Origin: JACNLN01 sp964626495
GTDB taxonomy: Bacteria > Fidelibacterota > Marinisomatia > Marinisomatales > CAZVFT01
Direction: 5' to 3'
NCBI GenBank assembly: GCA_964626495.1
Contig: CAZVFT010000004.1
Coordinates: 1-52,361 of the forward strand
Length of the DNA stretch: 52,361 bases
In this document: one piece after another, positions 33,399 through 42,576 of the stretch
Position numbering within the stretch: the stretch's first letter is position 1
How the letters are laid out: each line of letters opens with the position of its first letter
Translations under genes and position numbers: made by a program
The notes under the pieces: model-generated
The model's database searches: none
What the model saw: only the letters and a program-made list of their open reading frames with translations
Told to the model about the DNA's origin: nothing

Positions 33399-34487
33399 TC
33401 ACCCATTAGCTTTTCTAAAATCCTCCATAAACTCAGCCACTTTCTCGGCTCCTTCAAGAGGCATAGCATTATACATAGAAACTCGGATACCACCCACGCT
33501 TCTGTGTCCTTTCAACCCCACAAAACCAGCTTCTTTCGCTTCAGCTATCAGCTTTTTTTCCAGATCCTCATTTGGCAGGCGAAGAGTAACATTCATCCAG
33601 CTGCGACTTTCTTTTTCTGCGGTACCCCTGAAAAATTCGGGATACGTTTCAATCAAGCGATATATTGCATCTTTTTTCTTACGATTTACTTCTTCTACCG
33701 CAGTGAGTCCACCCTGATTTTTGATCCATTCGAGAACTAATTTGACGATATACACAGCAAAAACGGGAGGCGTATTAAATAGGGAATTTTTCGCTGCCTG
33801 AGTACGATAATCAATCATTGTGGGGAGTCCCTCTTTACATTTTTCCAGGAGGTCATCCCGAATGACTACTAACGTGATACCAGAAGGCCCAAGATTCTTT
33901 TGAGCTCCAGCGTAAAACATAGCAAATTTGGAAAAATCCAATTGCCGCGAACAGATATCGGATGACATATCGCTGATTAGAGGAACTTTACCAGTGTCAG
34001 GAAATGTGTGATATTGAGTCCCTTTGATTGTATTGTTGGTGGTAATGTGCAGGTAAGCAACATCTTCAGGATAATCAATATCAGCTGGTTCGGGTATGAA
34101 TGTATAATCAGCATCCTTTGACGACCCTGCGATATGAACCTGACCGATATTTTGAGCCTCTTTAATAGCTTTTGTCGTCCAGGTTCCTGTATCTACATAA
34201 GCTGCTGTCTTGCCTTCGTGGAGAAAATTGAGAGGGATATACGCAAACTGGGTGGATGCACCTCCACCTACAAACAGCACTTTGTAGTTCTCGCCTAACC
34301 CCATAATTTCCTTAGCTAGAAAAATTGCAGAACTGTTGACTTCTTCATATTCAGGAGATCGATGAGAACTCTCTAAAATGGACATGCCCGTTCCCCGGTA
34401 ATCCAGCAGTTCTTCCTGAACCGTTTCAAGAACTTCCAGTGGGAGTATTGCGGGACCGGGGTTAAAGTTAAATACTCGTTTTGTCAT
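33399..34487 (-). CDS. serC: Phosphoserine aminotransferase
   Basis: A PLP enzyme converting 3-phosphohydroxypyruvate and glutamate to phosphoserine; second step of serine synthesis, and also usable in pyridoxine synthesis. 362 residues, the normal size. Start FNFNPGPAILPLEVLETVQE; GGGASTQFAYIPLNF; DMSSDICSRQLDFSKFAMFY followed by AGAQKNLGPSG, in which the lysine binds PLP; the C-terminal KGHRSVGGIRVSMYNAMPLE closes the domain. It lies 54 bases after serA on the same strand. Confidence 0.97.
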   Translation of the reverse strand: MTKRVFNFNPGPAILPLEVLETVQEELLDYRGTGMSILESSHRSPEYEEVNSSAIFLAKEIMGLGENYKVLFVGGGASTQFAYIPLNFLHEGKTAAYVDTGTWTTKAIKEAQNIGQVHIAGSSKDADYTFIPEPADIDYPEDVAYLHITTNNTIKGTQYHTFPDTGKVPLISDMSSDICSRQLDFSKFAMFYAGAQKNLGPSGITLVVIRDDLLEKCKEGLPTMIDYRTQAAKNSLFNTPPVFAVYIVKLVLEWIKNQGGLTAVEEVNRKKKDAIYRLIETYPEFFRGTAEKESRSWMNVTLRLPNEDLEKKLIAEAKEAGFVGLKGHRSVGGIRVSMYNAMPLEGAEKVAEFMEDFRKANG

Positions 34488-34541
34488 GACTTTTCCTTTA
34501 TTTTATTGATTGCTTCGTTAGATCGTTTACCAATAGAATTA

Positions 34542-35417
34542 TCAACCAACATATTTACCAATGATTCGATCAATGATCTCTCCAATTCTCAACAGGTTTT
34601 CCTTCGTGGATGCACCAAGATGTGGAGTCATCAGGACATTAGGAGCATCCATTAGCGGCGAATCTTCTGGAGGATCGGAGTACCAGACATCGTTTCCAAA
34701 ACCTGCCAGTTTCCCGCTTTTTAAGGCTTCCGCTACATCCTCTTCAATAACGGTTTTTCCTCTTCCTGAGTTAATAAGATAAGCTCCATCTTTGAATTCA
34801 CTGAGAATCTCCTTGTTGATGATACCCTTCGTCTCATCAGTAAGAGGAAGGTGCAAAGAAACATAATCAGCAACACTCAGGACACCTTTCATATCTGGTT
34901 TCATTTCTGCAAAATCGTTGGATGTTACATAGGGATCATACGCTATAACCTTCATTCCAAACGCAATGGCTCGCTTTGCTACCTCCATTCCGATTCGCCC
35001 AAGACCAATAATTCCAAGAGTCTTTCCATACAACTCTGTCCGTTTTAACTGTTTCTTGAGCCACTTACCTTCATGCATGGATTGATCCGCCACAGAGAGA
35101 TGATTGGGAAGAGCAATCATGAGAGCAAAGGCTATTTCAGCTACAGCTATGGAAGAGGCTTCAGGTGTATTCCTGACTATGATTCCTTTCTCTTTTGCAT
35201 AATCCAAGTCTACATTATCCAGACCCACACCACCACGAATCACCAGTTTCAGGTTTGGTGCTGAATCGATGTATTCCTTTGTAACCTTAGTTTTACTTCG
35301 GACAAGTACAACTTCCGCTTCAGGAAGACGACTTTTATCATCGGTGACTTCTCCATATTTGGAAAGTATCTCCGGTAAACCCGGATCAAAAGCATCAGAT
35401 ATAAGTATTATCATCAT
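34542..35417 (-). CDS. serA: D-3-phosphoglycerate dehydrogenase, short form
   Basis: A D-isomer-specific 2-hydroxyacid dehydrogenase of about 291 residues. NAD fold: GIIGLGRIGMEVAKRA (GxGxxG). Catalytic residues are in RGGVGLDNVD (Arg), NSGRGKTVIEEDVAEAL and PHLGASTKEN (His). It lacks the regulatory ACT/ASB domains of long SerA, so it is probably not inhibited by serine through that route. The serC and DUF1015 neighbours support the phosphoglycerate assignment. The start is decided by AAAGGGGAAA directly before ATGATG; an upstream TTG (35432) would put the ribosome site inside the protein. Confidence 0.9.
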   Translation of the reverse strand: MMIILISDAFDPGLPEILSKYGEVTDDKSRLPEAEVVLVRSKTKVTKEYIDSAPNLKLVIRGGVGLDNVDLDYAKEKGIIVRNTPEASSIAVAEIAFALMIALPNHLSVADQSMHEGKWLKKQLKRTELYGKTLGIIGLGRIGMEVAKRAIAFGMKVIAYDPYVTSNDFAEMKPDMKGVLSVADYVSLHLPLTDETKGIINKEILSEFKDGAYLINSGRGKTVIEEDVAEALKSGKLAGFGNDVWYSDPPEDSPLMDAPNVLMTPHLGASTKENLLRIGEIIDRIIGKYVG

Positions 35418-35428
35418 TTTCCCCTTTC

Positions 35429-36673
35429 TCAATTAGTTAACAAATTAATGATCATTCCACTACGTAGTTTTGGTTCAAACCAAGTGGATTTCGGCGGCAT
35501 CACTTTTCCAGCATCAGCAACATTTAACAGCTGCTGAATTGACGTAGGATAAAGCGAAAAAGCCAATTTGTACTCATTAGAATCCACTAATCTCACCAGT
35601 TCCCTCGTTCCTCGGATCCCTCCAACGAAATTAATCCGTTTATCCGTTTTGGGGTCGCTGATTCCTAAAATAGGAGCGACGAGATTCTTTCCCAGAATTG
35701 CTACATCAATGGAGCCCGTTGGATCATCAGAATCAAATGTCCCATCTTTCGATATGAGTAAAAACCACTGTCCTTCACAATACATCCCAAAGGTGTGAGG
35801 TTCTGCTGGCGTTATTTCATTCTCATTGGGTTCAACAACAAACGTCTCTGAAACTTTCTGGAGGAGCTCTGATAATGATAACTCATTCAAATCCTTCACC
35901 ACTCGATTATATGCCAGAATGTTCAACTCAGAGTCGGGAAACATCACATTGAGAAAGTAATTGAATGGTTCATCTCTGGTGAAATCTGGATACTTTTTGC
36001 GAAAACGGCGGCACACTTCTGATGCGGACTGACTTCGATGATGACCATCGGCGATATAAAGATGGGGCAGTCTAGCAAATGCATTGACAATCTCTTTTAT
36101 AAGATTATCATCCGCCACTACCCAGAATTCGTGCCTAACATCATCGTCTGCAACAAAATCGATGGTGGAAGGACCTGAAGTGATTTTAAGGAATATTTCA
36201 GTAATCATCTCATCCTTCCGAAAAGTAGAAAATACGGGACCCACCTGAGCCTTAAGGAATTCAATATGGTTCGCTCGGTCGTTTACCTTTTCCGGGCGGG
36301 TATGTTCATGTTTTTTAATTAACCCGGCATCATATTCATCCACGGAAGTCAAAGCTACCAGTCCAGTTTGACTCTGCTCATTCATTGTCAACCGGTAGAG
36401 ATAAAAGCACAGCTTGGAATCACGAACCATCAATCCATTATCTACTAACTTTGTTAGATTATCCTTCCCCCGCTGATAGACTCTTTCGCTATAAGGATTA
36501 ACCGTGTCATCAAATTCCAATTCGGCTTTGTTCACCCGCAGGAAGGAATCTGGATTGTTCTTGGCTATTTTTCTGGCTTCTTGTGTGTTCAATACATCAT
36601 AGGGTGGAGAAGCTATTTCTTGGGCGAATTCTGGTTTTGGTCTTAAACCTCTGAATGGTTTTACAACTGACAA
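35429..36673 (-). CDS. DUF1015 family protein
   Basis: 414 residues. It starts KPFRGLRPKPEFAQEIASPP followed by YDVLNTQEAR, the standard opening of DUF1015, and contains FYLYRLTMNEQSQTGLVALT, KHEHTRPEKVNDRANHIEFL and YIADGHHRSQSASEVCRRF. The His/Asp-rich ADGHH motif suggests metal or phosphate chemistry. The family has no proven general function, but it recurs beside serA and serC in many bacteria, and some members have been proposed to act in serine metabolism. The start is TTG with GGAGG five bases upstream. It is the first gene of the serine module; the serA start lies 11 bases beyond its end. Confidence 0.93.
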   Translation of the reverse strand: MSVVKPFRGLRPKPEFAQEIASPPYDVLNTQEARKIAKNNPDSFLRVNKAELEFDDTVNPYSERVYQRGKDNLTKLVDNGLMVRDSKLCFYLYRLTMNEQSQTGLVALTSVDEYDAGLIKKHEHTRPEKVNDRANHIEFLKAQVGPVFSTFRKDEMITEIFLKITSGPSTIDFVADDDVRHEFWVVADDNLIKEIVNAFARLPHLYIADGHHRSQSASEVCRRFRKKYPDFTRDEPFNYFLNVMFPDSELNILAYNRVVKDLNELSLSELLQKVSETFVVEPNENEITPAEPHTFGMYCEGQWFLLISKDGTFDSDDPTGSIDVAILGKNLVAPILGISDPKTDKRINFVGGIRGTRELVRLVDSNEYKLAFSLYPTSIQQLLNVADAGKVMPPKSTWFEPKLRSGMIINLLTN

Positions 36674-37254
36674 TTTATCCTCCGTTCAAATATCAAGCAG
36701 TTCTGAAGTAAATATTGTGAGAAATATTAAGACAAAATGTCTTTATAATTCAATAGGTTTCTTCGTAAAAATGAAAGTACAAACTTCGATAAAGATGACA
36801 TTTTTAAACTTCCATTATTAAGTTAAATAGATTTTTTAAGGCGCACATATTTTAGGTATGTAATGACTTAGCCTAAATTATTCACCACAAAGGTCGCAAA
36901 GAACCGCAAAGTATTTTTATAATGGGAGTTACAATAATTTGCTGTTTCAACATAACGAAAAAGATTTTTCATAGACAATTCTTTTATCTTTAAACATATC
37001 CGTGTTTATCTGCGTTCATCTGCCTGCCCCGCCCGCCTGACATCTTTCGGGCAGGTAGGGAAGAATGACCGTATCTGGGTGGCTGATGAATAGGTCAAGT
37101 TAGTTTTATATTGGGAATGAATTGGAGAATCAAGTTCCAAGTTAAAAGTTACAAGTAATTAAGCAACTTTATCATCGGTAAATTGACACTTAAAACACGA
37201 ACCATAAACCTTTTTTCAAGAAACCATACCTAACTGAAAGGTAACATCCCATCG
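36674..37254. repeat. Non-coding gap with degenerate dispersed-repeat text
   Basis: No gene is seen in these 581 bases between the ruvA end and the DUF1015 start. 36882-36918 (ACCACAAAGGTCGCAAAGAA..) and 37000-37020 (CCGTGTTTATCTGCGTTCAT) resemble short dispersed sequences common in FCB and planctomycete genomes. At 37023-37055, CCTGCCC and GGGCAGG form a 7-bp stem over a 19-base loop that itself contains CCCGCCTGACATCTTTCGGG. The rest is A/T-rich. The promoter of the serine module should lie at the low-coordinate end, but I could not single one out. Confidence 0.4.
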
Positions 37255-37851
37255 TTACGACAAACTCATTAATGCCTTTTTGATAATATCCTCGAGTTCT
37301 CCTTCAAACTCGTTTTTCCGCTTCATTTCTGATAAAGATTTAAATGCTTCTCCACGGGTATAGCCCAATGTAGTAAGAGCCTTCATTGCCCCGTCAAATT
37401 CCCCTGTCTCCTCCTTGCTCATTTCCTGGACAAACTGTTCTTCCTTTTCAACCACCAATTTTTCTTTCAACTCCAGAATGATTCTACCAGCAGTTTTTGG
37501 ACCAATTCCGGGTAGCGCTCGTAATGCTCCTACATCACCCGCAACAATGCGACGTCTGAAATCATCTGGATTGGTTCCAGACAGGATATTCATAGCAAGT
37601 TTGGGACCAATTTTACTGACCCCGATGAGCATATTAAAAAGATTACGCTCTTCGTGAGACTGAAAACCATATAATTCCAGTGCATCTTCCCGGACATTGA
37701 GATACGTCAACAGCTCTACTTCCTTACCGGTTGCAGGTAAACAATCAAACGTAGAGATGGGAATTGCGATGGATAATGATATCCCGCCAATGTCCACATT
37801 TACGGTGGTTGGTGTTTTATCTCGTAATTTTCCTTTGACTAAGTCGATCAT
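37255..37851 (-). CDS. ruvA: Holliday junction branch migration protein RuvA
   Basis: 198 residues, usual size. The OB-fold N-domain (MIDLVKGKLRDKTPTTVNVD) is followed by two helix-hairpin-helix motifs (GVSKIGPKLAMNILSG and ALPGIGPKTAGRIILELKEK) that grip the junction. The C-terminal domain III (GAMKALTTLGYTRGEAFKSL) binds RuvB. RuvB is not in the window. Downstream of ruvC by 37 bases. Confidence 0.97.
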   Translation of the reverse strand: MIDLVKGKLRDKTPTTVNVDIGGISLSIAIPISTFDCLPATGKEVELLTYLNVREDALELYGFQSHEERNLFNMLIGVSKIGPKLAMNILSGTNPDDFRRRIVAGDVGALRALPGIGPKTAGRIILELKEKLVVEKEEQFVQEMSKEETGEFDGAMKALTTLGYTRGEAFKSLSEMKRKNEFEGELEDIIKKALMSLS

Positions 37852-37888
37852 AGCAAATAAACCTTTATAAGAGATTTCTGATCATATT

Positions 37889-38368
37889 TTACGATAATTT
37901 CATCTGATTCAAATGACACAGTCCTGCTGCGAGGGCATCAGTAATGTCGAAGGATGAAGGGGGTTCATCCAGTTTTAGAATAGATTTCACCATAAATTGA
38001 ACCTGTTCCTTGGAAGCAGCTCCACTCCCAACAACGGACATTTTAATTTTCCTTGGGGGATATTCAAAACACTTGATGTGTTGATGAGCTCCCGCCAGAA
38101 GAATAACTCCTCGTGCCTGACCCAATACAAGTGCTGTCCTTGGATTCTTACTGAAAAAAGATTCCTCAACAGCCATCTCAGTAGGTTGATACTCATGAAT
38201 AACTTGACAGATACGATCGTACAGAATAGATAACCGATCATAAATAGGTTTTTTTGCTGATGGAACAATAGTTCCAAATGTAACAACCTTAAGTGTGTCA
38301 TCATTACCTTCAATAACTCCAAAACCCGTAGTAGATATTCCCGGATCAATTCCAATCACTCGCACCAC
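37889..38368 (-). CDS. ruvC: Holliday junction resolvase RuvC
   Basis: 159 residues. RNase-H-like fold with IGIDPGISTTGFGVIE (first Asp at residue 8), AVEESFFSKNPRTALVLGQA (Glu) and FDITDALAAGLCH (last Asp pair): the full acidic set. It cleaves Holliday junctions with RuvAB. The start is GTG directly after the yebC stop (TAAGTGGTG), so the yebC-ruvC-ruvA cassette, common in bacteria, is conserved here. Confidence 0.96.
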   Translation of the reverse strand: MVRVIGIDPGISTTGFGVIEGNDDTLKVVTFGTIVPSAKKPIYDRLSILYDRICQVIHEYQPTEMAVEESFFSKNPRTALVLGQARGVILLAGAHQHIKCFEYPPRKIKMSVVGSGAASKEQVQFMVKSILKLDEPPSSFDITDALAAGLCHLNQMKLS

Positions 38369-39115
38369 TTATTCCACTCCCACCAACTCTTCATCAGGAA
38401 TATCAAAATTTGCATGAACTTTCTGAATGTCATCATGATCCTCCAGAGATTCCATCAGTTTCAGTACTTTCCCAACATCACTGCCTGTTACCCTCACGGT
38501 ATTTTTCGGCAGCATTTCAATCTCTGAGTTTCTAATGACGAATCCTTGTTTTTCCAGATACTCGTGGACATCAATCAAATGCTCAGGGGCTGTAGTAATT
38601 TCAAAAGCATCTTCCTCTTCAGAAAAATCTTCTCCTCCCCCTTCAATAATGTGCTCAAACAGAATATCTTCATTAACATCATCTTTATTAACAGTGAGCA
38701 ACCCCTTTTTTTCAAACATCCACGCTACACATCCAGGCTCACCAAGATTTCCACCATATCTGGTCATCAGATGGCGGAGCTCAGCCACTGTCCGTTTCCG
38801 GTTATCTGTCATCACCTCCACCATTATGGCTACTCCTCCGGGACCATATCCTTCAAAAATAGCCTCTTCATAGGAAACACCTGGAAGTTCACCGGTACCA
38901 CGCTGGATAGCACGCTTAATGTTATCGGCAGGCATATTGGCTGCCTTTGCCGTTAGAATAGCTTTCCGTAACCTGGGATTGGTATTCTCGTCACTGCTAC
39001 CAAGACGAGCTGCTATAGTGATCTCTCTTATGATCTTCGTGAATATTTTCCCCCGCTTCTGATCGAGAGCACCTTTCTTCCGCTTAATGGTTGACCATTT
39101 ACTGTGTCCGGACAT
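38369..39115 (-). CDS. yebC: YebC/PmpR family protein
   Basis: 248 residues beginning MSGHSKWSTIKRKKGALDQK followed by RGKIFTKIIREI, the family signature. It continues NMPADNIKRAIQRGTGELPG, YEGYGPGGVA-like text (FEGYGPGGVAIMVEVMTDN) and MTRYGGNLGEPGCVAWMFE. YebC proteins were annotated as transcription regulators; recent work ties at least some to relief of ribosome stalling at proline stretches. It heads the ruvC-ruvA cassette. Confidence 0.96.
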   Translation of the reverse strand: MSGHSKWSTIKRKKGALDQKRGKIFTKIIREITIAARLGSSDENTNPRLRKAILTAKAANMPADNIKRAIQRGTGELPGVSYEEAIFEGYGPGGVAIMVEVMTDNRKRTVAELRHLMTRYGGNLGEPGCVAWMFEKKGLLTVNKDDVNEDILFEHIIEGGGEDFSEEEDAFEITTAPEHLIDVHEYLEKQGFVIRNSEIEMLPKNTVRVTGSDVGKVLKLMESLEDHDDIQKVHANFDIPDEELVGVE

Positions 39116-39239
39116 TTATTCTCTCAATTTCTAATTTTTAGAGTGACCAGTGAAACTTCCTGAAACGAATCTTTTAGAATTAAATCTAATGATCCATAAA
39201 AAATTGATTTTAAAACATATCTTTATCAATACCATTAAA

Positions 39240-39380
39240 GAGTCCACTCCGAAAAGGTGTTTTTACAAAAGTATGAGATTATTAACTTCATATATTGTTG
39301 AAGATAGACTTTTTGCATTAGCGAGAATTAGCGTAAACCTGTCAGGCTTTTGACTGATTCGCGGTTTCTGGAGTTCACTC
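39240..39380. repeat. Second copy of the CACTCCGAAAAGGTG repeat
   Basis: It lies in the 505-base gap between the SPOR gene and yebC, which otherwise shows no gene. The left end is GAGTCCACTCCGAAAAGGTG (39240-39259); the right end (39363-39380), reversed, reads GAGTGAACTCCAGAAACC, agreeing as GAGT-nn-ACTCC-n-n-AAA. CACTCCGAAAAGGTG is shared exactly with 23321-23335 and TATATTGTTGA is shared further in. At 141 bases it is shorter than the 244-base copy, so the two differ by an internal deletion or are diverged. Confidence 0.4.
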
Positions 39381-39572
39381 ATTCAACTTAAACAATAAAC
39401 GTTCCTTTCATTGTAATTTAGATATGAGAATTGTCGAGAACAACCCTTTTCCCGACGGAAATAAGTAGACGATTCCCCTTACAATTATCTTTTCCATTCT
39501 TACTAATTCGGATAATTTGCCACAAAAAAGCGTAAAGCGTAAAACGTGATATGTGATGCGTAAAACAGCCCG

Positions 39573-39589
39573 TCCCGAGTTGTCGGGGA
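39573..39589 (-). terminator. Candidate terminator after the bat/SPOR operon
   Basis: TCCCGA and TCGGGGA pair over a GTTG loop. Read on the minus strand it is followed by CGGGCTGTTTTA, a weak T-run, and lies 32 bases after the SPOR gene stop, so position and direction fit. CCCGA..TCGGG stems are also a common dispersed motif in FCB genomes, so this may only be a repeat. Confidence 0.35.
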
Positions 39590-39620
39590 TTTCCGGGGAA
39601 TTAACGAAACTAAAAAATAC

Positions 39621-40055
39621 TTACCAGACTTTTGGTTTGTAAATAACCTTTGTCCGGATAATCCAAGTGGATTTATACCCCATTTGCACTATTTGTTGTT
39701 GAATTTTCTCAGCTTCCGATCGATTTGTAAAATTACCCACTCGTACCTTGTAATTGGGGGAATCAAACACAACATAGATTTCTTCTCCAAACTGATAGAT
39801 CAGGCTGTCTCTAATTCCTTCTGCAATCTCATAATCTTTGGTGGAAATGACCTGAATCCGGTACCCTTGAACAGTGGAATCGGGACTTACCTGAGGAGCT
39901 TTTATCTGAACAACAGAGTCTGGCCAGATCATCATTGGCCATTCCAGTTCAGGTTCATCCAGCTGAAGTGGATCAAACGATTCATCAAAGTTTGTTGTAT
40001 TTTCTTGAGCCAATATCATGGTTAATAGAAAAATTGGTAGAATTATATTGTTCAT
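39621..40055 (-). CDS. Exported SPOR-domain protein
   Basis: 144 residues. A short signal peptide (MNNIILPIFLLTMILAQ) is followed by an acidic linker and a C-terminal SPOR domain (about 70-140: VQGYRIQVISTKDYEIAEGI, YKVRVGNFTNRSEAEKIQQQ, MGYKSTWIIRTKV). SPOR domains bind denuded glycan strands at the division septum. It has no membrane anchor besides the signal peptide, so it is probably periplasmic. It begins 1 base after batE and is the last gene of the long envelope run. Confidence 0.88.
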   Translation of the reverse strand: MNNIILPIFLLTMILAQENTTNFDESFDPLQLDEPELEWPMMIWPDSVVQIKAPQVSPDSTVQGYRIQVISTKDYEIAEGIRDSLIYQFGEEIYVVFDSPNYKVRVGNFTNRSEAEKIQQQIVQMGYKSTWIIRTKVIYKPKVW

Positions 40056-40056
40056 T

Positions 40057-40815
40057 TCACAGTCTCCTCAGGTGATCTGCTTTGAGCCACCCTTTTTTGC
40101 CATCGATAAGTTCAATTTCCAACCAGGGAAATTGCTCCTGTGTGATTTTTGCCTTTGTCCCTTCATGGACGATATACAACACTTTACCAATTTCTGTAGG
40201 TGAAGAATATACTTTGCCATCATCGGTAACGATAATAGCTTCATTAAGGTCAGACACTTCAAAACGTAAATCAATATAAATAAATAGAGAAATCATGGTA
40301 ATAATTAGTCCAATGGTTGATACTTTTTTAATCCAACTCCTCAAAGATGGGGAAGCAAAGCTGGATAAAGCAAATACCACAGAGGAAACAAGAAACAGAG
40401 AACTGATAAGTAACAACCATTGACGAGGGGAAAATCCGTGTTTGAGAGCCCCATACCACTCGATGAGAAAAAATCCTTCCGGAACCTCAACCCGGTCTAC
40501 TATCCGAGCATTAGAAACTTTTAAATTAAATCGAATATCTTCATCCTTGGGATGTAACTTCAAGCCCTTCTCATAAGCCCAGATAGCATCTCCCAATCTT
40601 CCTAATCGATAATAGGCATTCCCCAAATTATAATAGAGATCCACGTGTTCATATCCTTGTTGAATCACATGATTATAGAGATTTATCGCTTCAGCGTATC
40701 GCTGGTTTAGATAATGGTCATTTGCTTCCTGAAAGATACCATTCAGAAAGTCCTGCTGACAGAAAATCACCATCGGAATACAAAAAAAACAAATGATATA
40801 GCTTTTTATCTTCAT
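40057..40815 (-). CDS. batE: BatE-like TPR protein with C-terminal SH3 domain
   Basis: 252 residues: signal peptide, TPR units at about 25-95 (EANDHYLNQRYAEAINLYNH, YYNLGNAYYRLGRLGDAIWA), two membrane segments at about 130-190, and a bacterial SH3 domain (KVYSSPTEIGKVLYIVHEGT, WLEIELIDGKKGWLKADHLR). This is the layout of BatE in the Bacteroides aerotolerance operon. Bat proteins are membrane/periplasmic and are linked to envelope stress; their biochemistry is unsettled. The ATG overlaps the batD stop by 4 bases (ATGA). Confidence 0.85.
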   Translation of the reverse strand: MKIKSYIICFFCIPMVIFCQQDFLNGIFQEANDHYLNQRYAEAINLYNHVIQQGYEHVDLYYNLGNAYYRLGRLGDAIWAYEKGLKLHPKDEDIRFNLKVSNARIVDRVEVPEGFFLIEWYGALKHGFSPRQWLLLISSLFLVSSVVFALSSFASPSLRSWIKKVSTIGLIITMISLFIYIDLRFEVSDLNEAIIVTDDGKVYSSPTEIGKVLYIVHEGTKAKITQEQFPWLEIELIDGKKGWLKADHLRRL

Positions 40816-42575
40816 AGATTCGAATTGATTTCCTTTAGAAGTACCAGTACTTCTTTTGCCAGCAACACTGCACTCGTTTCCTCTGGAAGAGCTTCCGGCG
40901 AAAATCTACCCTGTTCACAGGTTGCCAAAATTTCAACTAGTCGATTGATCTTTTCACTGGGTATTCGATCATCAAGCATTTTTTTAACACTATCTGGATC
41001 GAGATTTGCAGAAGCAAAGTTTGTCTTATCACCAACATAATCATACACTGTTTGAGCAACCTGATCGTAAGATTCCGAGGTATGTATTTTCAATAACCTT
41101 TTACGAGTACGAGTCAAAGCTCCCCGTGCCCTTACCTTCGCGGGATCACGATTCCACTGAGACCGCAAAGTTCCCACTATTTTGGGTCCCCCAAACAGCA
41201 TTATAGCAATAAGATTCATCCAGATTACAAAAGCCGGCACCGATCTCTGACTTACCGACTTGAATCGAATTGAAGACGACCGGATATGTCGAATATCGCT
41301 TTCAAGCAGAACAATTTCATCCTTCGTCAATCCGGAAGAAGTAATATATCTTTCCTTACTTGGTTGAACTGTTAATTCAATTATTTTAGTAGATGCCTGT
41401 TTCCATTTACCAGATGCAGGATTAAAAAAAGACAACTCGCTCTGGGGAATTAAAAACCGTCCCTCCCGCCTTGGAATAATAATGTATTCCCAGCTTTTTA
41501 CACCAGAAATTTCGTCACGAAATCCCTTTTGAAATGTTACCTTCGGTTCATATACATCCAACCCTTCCGGAAATGACGGTTCTGTCAATTCAAAAAGATT
41601 AAAATTCCCAGTCCCTTCAAGCTCAATGATATATGATACGGCTTGGTTTGTTTCTGTTACCACAGTGTCAATAACATACATCAGAGAAAATTTCCCCACC
41701 GCTCCAGTATAATTATCAGGTCTATTTTCTATTGGAATTGGTTTTATTTTGAATTTTACAGGTACAGATCGGACAATCTGCTTGGCAGTTCGAGTAAAAA
41801 AGGAATCTGAGAAAAAATCGAAGTTAAAAGGAGAACGTCGCGTCTTAGAAGGGACTTCATAGGTACAGTTCAACACCATAGGATCCAGAACCAATTCCCC
41901 ACTCCTTGTGGGAAATAGTGCCACCTTGCTCAATGTCGCCACCTGATACCGAACTCCCTTCACAGAAGTCTCTCTGAATGTGGGTTGTCTCGGTACCGAT
42001 AACTCTTCCTGCCAGAAACCAATACATTCAGGTTTCTTCTCCACAGAATATTGACGAAGATTAACCCGTGAATACAATTTATAGTAAACCGTAATCTGTT
42101 CCCCCTGGAATGCTTCATTCTTATTCACCTTAACATCGAGAAATATAATCGGAGTTTCTTCAACAGTTTTAGCTCGCTTTTTTTTCTTTGTCTTCCTTTC
42201 CTGTCTAGTCTTTAACACTGTAATTGTTATTGATTTAAGGGTCTGTTTTTCTCCATCCACCACACACTTTAATGCAGGAATGGTTAATGAACCTGTCCGA
42301 TTGGGTAGCAATGTCCAGGACAGTGACTTTGTGCTGGACATCTGACCATTTATCCACTGATAACTGCTGCTTTGTGCCGGTCCGGAGATAATGGTAAAAT
42401 CTTTGATTTGCGTTATATCCACCTGTGGATAACCACTGGAGCCCTCTGTCACAACTTTGAAGTTAATGGTTTCATTCAGGGTAATCTGGTTGACGTCAAC
42501 TGTCGAATAAACCTTAACCTGACTGAAAATCGAAGAGACTAAGAAGAATATCATCATTAATCTATGGTACAGCAT
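40812..42575 (-). CDS. batD: BatD-like protein
   Basis: 587 residues: signal peptide (to about 18), a long chain of Ig-like beta domains (VKVYSTVDVNQITLNETINF; QGEQITVYYKLYSRVNLRQY; VSYIIELEGTGNFNLFELTE), one membrane segment at about 435-455 (VPAFVIWMNLIAIMLFGGPK), and a cytoplasmic helical tail. This is the BatD/oxygen-tolerance family. The ELEGTGNFNLFELTEP-type line is typical. It lies 1 base after batC and overlaps batE. Confidence 0.9.
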   Translation of the reverse strand: MLYHRLMMIFFLVSSIFSQVKVYSTVDVNQITLNETINFKVVTEGSSGYPQVDITQIKDFTIISGPAQSSSYQWINGQMSSTKSLSWTLLPNRTGSLTIPALKCVVDGEKQTLKSITITVLKTRQERKTKKKKRAKTVEETPIIFLDVKVNKNEAFQGEQITVYYKLYSRVNLRQYSVEKKPECIGFWQEELSVPRQPTFRETSVKGVRYQVATLSKVALFPTRSGELVLDPMVLNCTYEVPSKTRRSPFNFDFFSDSFFTRTAKQIVRSVPVKFKIKPIPIENRPDNYTGAVGKFSLMYVIDTVVTETNQAVSYIIELEGTGNFNLFELTEPSFPEGLDVYEPKVTFQKGFRDEISGVKSWEYIIIPRREGRFLIPQSELSFFNPASGKWKQASTKIIELTVQPSKERYITSSGLTKDEIVLLESDIRHIRSSSIRFKSVSQRSVPAFVIWMNLIAIMLFGGPKIVGTLRSQWNRDPAKVRARGALTRTRKRLLKIHTSESYDQVAQTVYDYVGDKTNFASANLDPDSVKKMLDDRIPSEKINRLVEILATCEQGRFSPEALPEETSAVLLAKEVLVLLKEINSNL

Positions 42576-42576
42576 T

